Shown in pieces: positions 11,531 through 21,700 of a DNA stretch of 64,000 nucleotides. The notes beneath the pieces were generated by a model. It worked only from the letters and a program-made list of their open reading frames with translations. It made no database searches and was not told the origin of the DNA. The first letter of the stretch is position 1. Each line of letters opens with the position of its first letter. Source of the DNA: Crossaster papposus (Eukaryota > Echinodermata > Asteroidea > Velatida > Solasteridae); NCBI GenBank assembly GCA_037893245.1, contig JBAIAA010000349.1, positions 434,001 to 498,000 of the forward strand, read 5' to 3'. A program made the position numbers and the translations under genes.

Positions 11531-12816
11531 TAGACCCAATAATTGGGGCGTTTTCACTCCTTTTTCGAATTTTGGATTTTGTCTGTCGTTCTACGCCCCA
11601 ACCGTTGTAAAGCATGGTGCCAATTAAAAACGAAGTTGTGACCACAAAAGTTGACAGAAACATGCCAAATACTTGACAATGTATATTGGAAAGCGCACAC
11701 TGGCTTCTATACATGTTAAAGAAGAACTATTATGGCTTTATTGGTACTCACGGTTATTTGGGGTTGCAAATCCGAGCAATTTTGACCAGCTTTTCAAAAC
11801 AATGATGCCTATATAACGTCGAGGTCTATACGTCCCGACAGCACCCGACTCGCGTAAAGAGCACACTATGCGAAGACGGGGGACACGACAATGGCTTTTC
11901 TAGCGACCACCAACGACTGTTTTATGGTGCAAGAGCGCAGGCTTGCATCGCTGCACTGTATAGCGCGCATGCGTGTGCGCGCGTAGCGGAACTTGTACAA
12001 AATAATGCAAATTCGTATTGAACCGGGCTAATTGCTGGCACACACGATCAGGGGCCACTTTCACGGAGCTGCTAAGCACAAAAACATCTTGCTCATTAAA
12101 AACAATTTATCAGCCAAAATTGTACGTGTTTTTTATGCTAAGCAAAAAACCAGCCGATTATCAATCAAAAACAATAAAGATCACATGAAAATTTGGTCTG
12201 TAACCTTGTTTTGACCAAGGACACATTTTCATGCTAAGCACATTTTTGTGCTTAGCAGCTCCGTGAAATTGGCCCCTGATCGTGTGTGCCAGCAATTAGC
12301 CCGGTTCAATACGAATTTGCATTATTTTGTACAAGTTCCGCTACGCGCGCACACGCATGCGCGCTATACAGTGCAGCGATGCAAGCCTGCGCTCTTGCAC
12401 CATAAAACAGTCGTTGGTGGTCGCTAGAAAAGCCATTGTCGTGTCCCCCGTCTTCGCATAGTGTGCTCTTTACGTGAGTCGGGTGCTGTCGGGACGTCTA
12501 TGTAGTTTATATAGTTTATATAGACCTCGACGTTATAGGCATCATTGTTTTGAAAAGCTGGTCAAAATTGCTCGGATTTGCAACCCCAAATAACCGTGAG
12601 TACCAATAAAGCCATAATAGTTCTTCTTTAACATGTATAGAAGCCAGTGTGCGCTTTCCAATATACATTGTCAAGTATTTGGCATGTTTTTGTCAACTTT
12701 TGTGGTCACAACTTCGTTTTTAATTGGCACCATGCTTTACAACGGTTGGGGCGTAGAACGACAGACAAAATCCAAAATTCGAAAAAGGAGTGAAAACGCC
12801 CCAATTGTTGGGTCTA
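11531..12816. mobile_element. 1.29-kb palindromic (foldback) transposon with 9-bp target duplication
   Basis: The left arm (11531-12048) and right arm (12279-12816) are near-perfect inverted copies of over 500 bases. The ends read TAGACCCAATAATTGGGGCG on the left and its near complement on the right. A 9-bp direct repeat TTCTGTGGG flanks the element exactly (11522-11530 and 12817-12825). A 9-bp duplication is typical of Mutator-like elements and some foldback elements. The right arm has one extra stretch of about 20 bases near 12500. No transposase is encoded. The high arm identity suggests a young insertion or arm-to-arm conversion. Confidence 0.9.
12049..12278. mobile_element. Foldback MITE of the GGGGCC / GCTTAGCA family at the centre of the palindrome
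   Basis: Ends CAGGGGCC and GGCCCCTG, with inner repeats GCTAAGCA/TGCTTAGC and the core TAACCTTGTTTTGACCAAGG. Other copies lie at about 25240-25500, 27302-27580 and 50252-50487. Here it is exactly central between the two long arms. Confidence 0.8.
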
Positions 12817-12958
12817 TTCTGTGGGATGAGTCGACCGGTGCGACGAGTCGAAAAATAATTGTACCCCTTAAAAAATTAAGTACCTTAACAAATTAACCCT
12901 AATTAAGCCGCTGATTGTACTGTGTATAATGCAAATAACACAGAGTGACGACACCTAT

Positions 12959-13278
12959 CAGGCCCGTACGCAGGGGGGGTGCGACGGGTGCGTACGCACC
13001 CCCCCAAATTACTAAAAGGTCCACATTTTTCGGATAAATAATGGTATTTTGATGTAGAAATAACTGTACTGCAGGCACACGAAAAATTTTGGTCCCATTT
13101 TTGGTCCCATCGGTACAAATTCGCCCCCCAAATTACCAAAAGGTCCACATTTTCCGGGGTAAATAATGGTATTTTGATGAAAAAAATAACGATACTGGCC
13201 AAAACAATTTTGGTTTCATTTTTGGTCCCATCAGTACAAATTCGCACCCCCCCATAAAAAATCCTGCGTACGGGCCTG
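12959..13278. mobile_element. MITE with ends CAGGCCCGTACGCAGG
   Basis: Ends CAGGCCCGTACGCAGG and CCTGCGTACGGGCCTG are inverted copies. The inside is a direct duplication of about 105 bases, each unit carrying an AAAGGTCCACATTTT core. The CAGG start resembles hAT ends, but the flanking 8 bases do not match convincingly. Confidence 0.75.
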
Positions 13279-13598
13279 CTTATTTTTTCGTAGAAAAACT
13301 CACTTTTTGCTATCTTTTTTACTTTGCACAATTTGAAGAGTCTGATGCAGACGAGACTGCTAGTTTGGAGCAGACAGCAATTAAAGACACGGTCAAATCA
13401 TTGCCGAAATGAGTCCTAGTTTTACATGTAAAATGCACATCAAGGAGAAAGGGCACTCGTGCGACATCTGCAGCAAAACCAAATACATTAAAATCTAACC
13501 TCAAGCAACATCAAATATCCCACACTAATGAGAAACCGTGCACATGCGACATATGTGGGAAATCATTCACGCACAATGGAGACCTCAAGCGACACCAG

Positions 13599-15236
13599 AT
13601 GACCCACACCAATGAGAAACTGTACACATGCGACATCTGCGGAAAATCATTCACGCACAATAGAAACCTCAAGCAACACCAGATGACCCACACCAATGAG
13701 AAACCGTGCACATGCGACATATGTGGAAAATCATTCACGCACAATGGAGACCTCAAGCGACACCAGATGACCCACACCAATGAGAAACAGTACACATGCG
13801 ACATCTGTGGAAAATCATTCACGCACAATGGAAACCTCAAGCAACACCAGATGACCCAAACCAATGAGAAACCGCACACATACGACATCTGCGGAAAATC
13901 GTTCACGCACAATAGAAACCTCAAGCGACACCAGATGACCCACACCAATGAGAAACCGTACGCATGCGACATCTGTGGAAAATCGTTCACGAACAATGGA
14001 AACCTCAAGCGACACCAGATGACCCACACCAATGAGAAATCGTACGCATGCGACATCTGTGGAAAATCGTTCACGCAGAATGGAAACCTCAAGCAACACC
14101 AGATGACCCACACCAATGAGAAACCGTACGCATGCGACATCTGTGGAAAATCATTCACGAACAATGAAAACCTCAAGCGACACCAGATGACCCACACCAA
14201 TGAGAAACCGTACGCATACGACATCTGTGGAAAATCGTTTACGCACAATGGAGACCTTAAGCGACACCAGATGACGCACACCAATGAGAAACCGTACGCA
14301 TGCGACATCTCTGGAAAATCGTTTACGCACAATGGAGACCTCGAGCGACACCAGATGACCCACACCAATGAGAAACCGTACGCATGCGACATCTGTGGAA
14401 AATCGTTCACGCACAATAGAGACCTCAAGCGACACCAGAGGACCCACACCAATAAGAAACCGTACGCATGCGATATTTGTGGAAAATCGTTCAGACAGAA
14501 TGGAGACTTCAAGCGACACCAGATGACCCACACCAATGAGAAACCGTACGCATGCGACATCTGTGGAAAATCATTCACGCACAATGGAAACCTCAAGCAA
14601 CACCAGATGACCCACACCAATGAGAAACCTTACGCATGCGACATCTGTGGAAAATTATTCACGCACAATGGAAACCTCAAGCAACACCACATGACCCACA
14701 CCAATGAGAAACCGTACACATGCGACATCTGTGGGAAATCATTTACGCACAATGGAGACCTCAAGCGACACCAGATGACCCACACCAATGAGAAACCGTA
14801 CGCATGCGACATCTCTGGAAAATCGTTCACGCACAATGGAGACCTCAAGCGACACCAGATGACCCACACCAATAAGAAACCGTACGCATGCGATATTTGT
14901 GGAAAATTGTTCAGACGGAATGGAGACCTTAAGCGACACCAGATGACCCACACCAATGAGAAACCTTACGCATGCGATATTTGTGGAAAATCGTTTAGAC
15001 AGAATGGAGAACTTAAGCGACACCAGATGACCCACACCAATGAGAAACCATACACATGCAACATCTGTGAAAAATCGTTCAGGCAGAGTGGACACCTCAA
15101 GAAACACCATATGACCCACACCAATGAGAAACCGTACACAAGCGATATTTGTAGAAAATCGTTCAGGCAGAATGGAGACCTCAAACGTCACCACACGGAG
15201 ATGGACCACACCGACAGCAATGAGAGAGATCGATAA
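13599..15236 (+). CDS. C2H2 zinc-finger array protein (about 20 fingers)
   Basis: An 84-base unit encodes 28-residue C2H2 fingers with the linker TNEKPY in place of the usual TGEKPY. Nineteen fingers follow the 13599 ATG, and one more full finger is open upstream in the same frame (from about 13545). Likely a nuclear DNA-binding protein; the target is unknown. Recognition positions hardly vary: -1 is mostly H, N or Q, +3 D or N, +6 R or Q. Five fingers have a first- or second-cysteine change (Y or S) and may not fold. A short frame from ATG 13409 begins a first finger (HSCDICSK) but is one base out of frame with the array near 13483-13498. The gene may therefore be broken at its 5' end, or the 5' exon lies elsewhere. 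No KRAB or BTB domain was seen. Confidence 0.75.
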   Translation: MTHTNEKLYTCDICGKSFTHNRNLKQHQMTHTNEKPCTCDICGKSFTHNGDLKRHQMTHTNEKQYTCDICGKSFTHNGNLKQHQMTQTNEKPHTYDICGKSFTHNRNLKRHQMTHTNEKPYACDICGKSFTNNGNLKRHQMTHTNEKSYACDICGKSFTQNGNLKQHQMTHTNEKPYACDICGKSFTNNENLKRHQMTHTNEKPYAYDICGKSFTHNGDLKRHQMTHTNEKPYACDISGKSFTHNGDLERHQMTHTNEKPYACDICGKSFTHNRDLKRHQRTHTNKKPYACDICGKSFRQNGDFKRHQMTHTNEKPYACDICGKSFTHNGNLKQHQMTHTNEKPYACDICGKLFTHNGNLKQHHMTHTNEKPYTCDICGKSFTHNGDLKRHQMTHTNEKPYACDISGKSFTHNGDLKRHQMTHTNKKPYACDICGKLFRRNGDLKRHQMTHTNEKPYACDICGKSFRQNGELKRHQMTHTNEKPYTCNICEKSFRQSGHLKKHHMTHTNEKPYTSDICRKSFRQNGDLKRHHTEMDHTDSNERDR

Positions 15237-15790
15237 TTTTGTGATCAAACCCAACAAATAAAATTGAGTCACAAGTCGCCAAAGCTACTTTTGCGACATC
15301 TGTGTAAAATCATTTACGCACAATGGAAACAGCAAGCTAAACCAGATGACCCACACCAATGAGAAACCATACACATGTGACATCTGTGGAAAATCATTTA
15401 CACAAAGTGGAACCCTCGAGCGACACTAGATGACCCACACTAATGAGAAACCGTCCGCATGCGAGATCTGTTGAAAATCGTTCAATCAGAGTAGAACCCT
15501 TAAACGACACCAAATGACCCACACCAATGAGAAACCGTATGCATGTGACATCTGTGGAAAATCATTTGCGTGGGGTGGAAACTTCAAGAAACACCAAATG
15601 ACCCACACCAATGAGAAACCCTACACATGCGACATCTGTGGAAAATCGTTCAAAGTGGACACCTCAAGCGACACCAGATGATCCACACCAATGAGAAACT
15701 GCACACAAGCGACATTTTTGAAACATTCTTCACTCGCAGTAACTACCATAAAAACCACATGATGAACCACACCAAGACGATTAAATAGAT
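15237..15790 (+). pseudogene. Decayed tandem copy of the zinc-finger gene 3' half
   Basis: After the stop at 15234-15236 and a short 3' tail, finger-encoding sequence resumes near 15291 for about six units with in-frame stops (for example GAGCGACACTAG near 15419) and frame changes, ending near 15788. The post-stop tail of the main copy (GTGATCAAACC..., then TTGCCAAAGCTA-like) recurs after this copy at about 15808-15855. This shows a tandem duplication that included the 3' untranslated region. Confidence 0.8.
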
Positions 15791-15859
15791 AAAGAGAACA
15801 TTTAAGTGATCAAACCTAACGAATCAAGTCCAAAATTGCCAAAGCTAGCTTTGAGCAAT

Positions 15860-17682
15860 TTTTTTAAAGAATCATTCTAACCGTATTGAAGTCGATGTGA
15901 ATTCCTCCTCGACAACAAATAACCAAATATTCGAAAACATTGAGTTTCAAACTTACTATATTTGAAATTAAAAGGAAAGTTTTGCTTGGTTTGGTTTAGT
16001 TGGTTTGCTTAATTTAAAGACTTTACCCAACTTGAACAGCGCCCATCTGTTGTGTCTGCTGCTCTGTACCTCAATAGGGTATGAGAAACCATACGCGTGT
16101 GACAATTTGTGGTATATTGTAGTAGTTCTTTCACGTAGATCTGAACCGTCTGCGTAGAGCACACACTGTGTGACTGAAGAAAATATATTGTACACTTCAA
16201 CTTTGCGAAGGTTTTGAAAGATGCCTCAACGACCTTCTCCTAAGTATCAGTAAGTGTCATGTAAATAAGGTGGTTTTATCTGTATTCTAGTCTGCTGAGA
16301 ATATCTCACTATTATTTTTCGGCTTGATAACAGAACCCACTTGGCCTACTATGTACTGGTTCATGTCATGTGCACAAGTAATTGTATTATTTAATCGCGC
16401 AAGTTTACATTATAATCTGTTTATTTCTCTAATTATTGATTTCATGTGTTATTACTATAATACCGTACAGTGTACTTATGATGCTTTTAGTTTTATTTCT
16501 CTCCTCATGTGCTGTTTGATTATCAATGCAAATCTTCCTTAGCCTTTTCGACCACCGTTCCACAGCTGAATATGTCACACAACATCAGCCGAACCAAAAG
16601 TGTCAAGGGTTATTTAATACCCCATATAACCAATGACTCCAACCCCTGCCACACTTGTTAGCTAGGACATCGCGTAAAATTGACTATCCAAATATCACTA
16701 ATAGGCTTACCTGGTATGTTAGAAACTAAACTTTCATTTGAACACTGGAAAAATGTCTGAACTAGTTCTTTTAGAGCGTTTTTAATGAGAATTCATACAT
16801 TATGTTGCCATGATCAAACTAAGGCAGTGTAAATCTCTTGCACAAAGGTCAAGATTAAACTTACGGGCAACACATAGCTGTCGGCTATAGGACTTAAATA
16901 GTGCACTTCAAATTAGCTAGGTCCACAGCAAGCTTATTTTTCTTTACTAGTCCTAAACATCCAATGTCACCAAAAACAAACAGCAGACGATAAAGGTATA
17001 CATGAACTTATATGCTTGCTGAACTATATAGGACTTTATTGCACTTTGTATCATTTAAATTGTTGTTCAAATGCTTACTTGATGTAATGATTTCTAACTT
17101 TAAGTGAAATTATTCCTTCTGGCATGCTGTTATTTTGAAGAATATAATACAAGAAGTCCACAAATCAGAGACGCGATAGAAAATGCACAGATTTCAAATG
17201 TTATACTATTATCTTACTTTTAATGTTATACTATTATCTTGGCCAAAACTGGCTAATACTCGTAACTTTTGACTGAAACAAATATTACCCCGGTTCCTTC
17301 AAGTGCAGGGTTTTCAAAATAAATTGTGGTTTTTATGGTATTTTTCACTCTCAAAATACGGTTACATGATTGTTCAAACAGATACACCTACAACCTTTCT
17401 TTTCAAACTAATATCTTAAATGTATTGTTACTTTCAAACGTCACAAAATGTAAGTTGCCATATTATGTATAATTTAACAATATTTTCCAAAATAAATGCC
17501 TGTGCTTCGTGCAGTTAAGATAAAAGTCCTAGCTATCTATGTACACGGGTCACGTGTTGATCAGTCGCTTTCATGTGACCCGACGTGTGGCAAGCTATGC
17601 GATGTCACTGGCTTATTAGCGCTGTAGATGAAATAAATGAAAACAAAAATTGTTTAGTTAATAAAAAGACCAGTTCAAACAT
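15860..17682. other. No gene recognised
   Basis: AT-rich sequence with only short frames. One degenerate finger-like piece (GAGAAACCATACGCGTGTGA near 16082) may be a last remnant of the zinc-finger array. Nothing else was supported. Confidence 0.45.
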
Positions 17683-17876
17683 TTGTTCCAGAATTATATG
17701 TACATGTACACAGAAATAAAGTATGCACAAATATTATTTGGTACATTTCTTGTGGACCAGCATAAGTCGGTGTGTCGGGTATTTAAATTAAAATCAATTG
17801 AACTAATACCTGGATATGATACTGTCATATTTAACGAAATGTCGAAGAAAAGGTACATACCGTTGCCTGGCAAGCA

Positions 17877-18437
17877 TGTGGGTCGCTCAGAAGGCCTATG
17901 CATGCCTGGGGGTCGCCAAGAAGGCCTAGACAAGCCTGGTGGTCGTCCAGAAGGCTTAGGCAAGCCTGGAGGTCGTCCAAAAGGCTTAGGAAAACAGGTG
18001 GGTCGCTCAAAAGGCCTATGCATGTCTGGTGGTCCCCTAGAAGGTCTAGACAAGCCCGTTGTCGCCCAGAAGGCCTAGGCAAGCCTGGTGGTCGTCCAGA
18101 AGGCTTAGGGAAGCCTGTGGGTCGCTCAGAAGGCTTATGCATGTTTGGTGGTCCCCCAGAATGTCTGGTGGTCCCCCAGAAGGCCGAGGCAAGCCTGGTG
18201 GTCGTCCAGAAGGCTTAGGGAAGCCTGTGGGTCGCTCAGAAGGCTTATGCATGTCTGGTGGTCCCCAAGAAGGCTTAGGCAAGCCTGTGGGACGCTCAGA
18301 AGGCCTATGCATGTCTGGTGGTCCCCCAGAAGGCCGAGGCAAGCCTGGTGGTCTCTCAGAAGGCCTATGCATATCTAGTGGTCCCCCAGAAAGCCTAGGC
18401 AAGCCTGGAGGTCGTCCAGAAGGCTTAGGCAAGCAAA
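17877..18437. repeat. 30-bp minisatellite, about 19 units
   Basis: Units such as GGTCGTCCAGAAGGCTTAGG followed by CAAGCCTGGT repeat with two or three alternating variants (CTATGCATGTCTGGTGGTCC). Because 30 is a multiple of 3, several frames stay open on both strands and give Gly/Pro-rich artefacts. It lies about 350 bases upstream of the methyltransferase start. Confidence 0.9.
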
Positions 18438-18782
18438 TATCATGCACTATATATATATTGGTTAACCCCATGTAACCGTGTTTCAGCCAACCATAATACA
18501 GAACTAGCAAGAGGTGTGTTATAGGCCCTAACTGATTTTTTGTTCTGTGAAAATATTATGAATATAAGCGAATATAAGCCTGTTCTCATGAATTATTCTA
18601 TTAGACCATGTATTTATGCTGGTAGTGGTACGGTACTATTTTTATATAAATTATTCCTTCAATTTGTCAAATGACCGTGACTGAGCTTGCCAGATGGAGC
18701 TATACAACAAAAACGAAGGCAAAAACACAGATAGTTTTTTCGAATTCCTTTACAGAAACGGGGGGAGAAACCAAACCGCGAA

Positions 18783-21700
18783 ATGAATTTTGCAGCCAGT
18801 CGTGACTACTGCGGAGACGGGAGAATACCCCAACGCTCCGTAATAATGTGTAACATCGATACACTTGCATTCCAACCAGAAGATGAGGTTTTAGACGTCG
18901 GCTGTGGATCAGGGGAAGAGACAAAAATGATAGCATCAAAGGTCAAAAGTGTAACAGGTAAAAAACATACACGGGTTGGTGCTGACAATACTTCTTCCTC
19001 ATCACCACATGAACAAAGAGGCATTCTGCTGTTTCACCTAATTTATATGAAGGGTAGCCCTGCAGGGCCCAGCCCAATCGATAGTTCAACTTAGTGAGAC
19101 TGAGAGGCTGCCCTGGGAGTCTGAGTGTTGGGGCAGCGATCAACTCCTTGGTCTTGGGGCCGCTCCTGGTCTACATACAGTCCTCCCGCCAAAGGTGGTT
19201 GCAGTCATAAGCTTAGGTGCTATAGGGGTGGCCCAGCTGGAATGACAGCCGCTGTGTCTGGGGCATGGTTGATATCATGGGAGATGGGGAGTGCCTTGGT
19301 CATTATATAGACAGGATCTGCCGGTTGCTGCCTTGCGACTGATGTGAGTGGGTGCGATGTTCCACACAACCATTCAGAGCGAATATAGCTCCGGAGATGA
19401 TGCTTATTAGGCATGTTGATATCTAACTCGCTCAATTTATAACTCTCACCATTGCCTTGTCTAGGTATCGATTCTGCAGAGGCGATGATAGCAGTTGCCA
19501 CTCAGACCAACTCGGCTCCCAACATTGAGTACGTTGTAAGAGACGCCAGGAGTGTCGGAGACAACCCCGATTGGCGAGGCAGGTTCGACAAGGTCGTCAG
19601 CTTTTTTGTTCTTCACTGGATCCCGACCGAGGAGCGGCCCAAAGCCCTGAGAAGTATCTTGACTTGCTTGAAGAAGGGAGGAGAGGGACTGCTCATATAT
19701 GACAAAGAATCGGAGCATGATTTGCCTAGGGCGACAAGATTATATGCCAAGAGTCGCACCAAATGGGGCGCGTATATAAAGGTACTTTATGTTCGAGCAT
19801 TACCCGATGTATACATTTTTGCCGTGGAAGCCCATGCAGAATGATAAGGGGAAGTCGCTCAACTCTAACCAGTGTAGTAGCGGTTCTTGTTGTATTTTTC
19901 AAAACACTTACGTATCCTAACCCGGTTTTCCCTTTAATTAACCTTGTTCTATGAAAAGTTGTCGAAGAAAAAGACAAACGGTAACGATAGTCGGATTCGA
20001 ACCACAGACCTTTCGATTCACAGCTCTCTCCCCTACCAACTATGTTATTGGCGAGTTGGTTGAGGAAGCCGTACGTTCTTTATAATCCTGTATGATTGCC
20101 ATTGCTCTTTCTCATGAATATACATTCACGGACCACCCAGCTCCTGAAAAATGTATATATTGCGAACCGCTACATCGGCTTGTATTATCTTCCATGATAT
20201 GGCAGACGAGTACATTTGTACTCCCTTATTCCTCCACACTCCAGATTATTGTTACCTAACACCAGCGGCGGATCCAGGATTTTCCAAACGGGGGGGCGTG
20301 AAAATTTACCAAGCAACAAAATATTTTTCCCGTTTTTTGGTTTTTTTTTTCTTTTTTTTCTTCTCTCAAGCAAAAAAAAAGGGGGGGGGGCGTGCGCCCC
20401 CCCACGCCCCCCCCCCCCCTGTATCCGCCTTACACCATCCCTTGACATCTGTAAATAATTTCCGAGATTCCAGGAACACAATGACCAACACAAAAGAGGA
20501 GTAGGCCGTGTTACGTGACCCAAAAATATGCTCAGAAAAGAAATCCGTGGTAGGCCTACCAGTTTGGGAACAAAAAACAAATTGTGTGATTCTACTCAGT
20601 TTGATGTCCTGAATCTGAAAATCAATGTTGTCGGTTGCAGGGAATGGAACATAACCTACTTTTTGGGGTCCAAAATCTGAATTTTGGGCGCAGTCTCTAA
20701 ATCTGCGCTATCAAAAATGCATGTGCACAAGTACCGTCAGCCTATTTCTCAGTTTTTAATTCTCTTTTGCAGAACAACCCCCAAAGTACTCGTGCATTGG
20801 AACTAAATGGAAGAGCTAAATAGAAGGCAATCGACTGGTGGTGGCACGATCGGCCAATTGAGGCACGATCAACCGACAACGAAAGCAGCGCGTTCCGATT
20901 CGGGCCTATACCTGAACCTCCCCATGATCACAGCAGCGCACGCAATGGACGGTTCGCGCAGATTAGCAGTTCGTGCAGATCAGCAGTTCGCGCCGCGCAG
21001 AAAGACTGAATTGCGCCCAACACGAGTTCTAAATGGAAGTATCTGTCCTAAATGTAAAAATGACAGTTGGCTTTTCCAAAAAACTTCATGTAACTTATTT
21101 TTGCATTCAATATAGTCTGGTCTAATTGGCACTTCTTTGAACCTATAGTTGGTCATGATTTTCATATGAAGCCTGTAAAAGAGGGTAGGTTAATATTTCA
21201 GTTTTCCAACAATTTTCCAAAAAACTATTTTCGGTTGATATTATGCTATATATGGGATACTTTATTGGCAATTGTACTCCCTACAGGTGGTCGGCAGTAG
21301 CAATAATATACATCATGCCAATTCAGGACTACACTATACTGCCTACTGGCATACATAAGTTGGAGGCTTGCTGTTAAGTCAGGCAGATTGGTGAAACAAA
21401 CATGGTAAAAATGATAAAAGCATGGAATTTGTCACACAATCAAAATAGTATGTCTTTAGAATATAAATGTATAGGGCCATCCTACATTTGCCCCTTGAAC
21501 AAAATATAACAGGCATTTAAAAAAAATTATAAATGGCTACCATTGCATGTTATTCTACCTATGATATTTTTCCTAAAGTCAAAACTACGATGGCCCGAGA
21601 GCGGAGAGCCAAATATTTTTCTTATAACACACTCTGAATTTGTGCCAAAATACATGCTTTTATCCTCAAGTAAACAATTCTATCATAATGTTGCAGTTGG

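Noticed and set aside
13511-15272. Long open frames on the minus strand across the zinc-finger array
   Set aside because: They are shadows of the 84-base repeat, which stays open in several frames. Their Val/Trp/Cys-rich repeats match no family, while the plus frame encodes textbook C2H2 fingers.
17683-18510. Gly/Pro-rich open frames on both strands
   Set aside because: A 30-base minisatellite explains them. Every frame without a stop in one unit stays open throughout.
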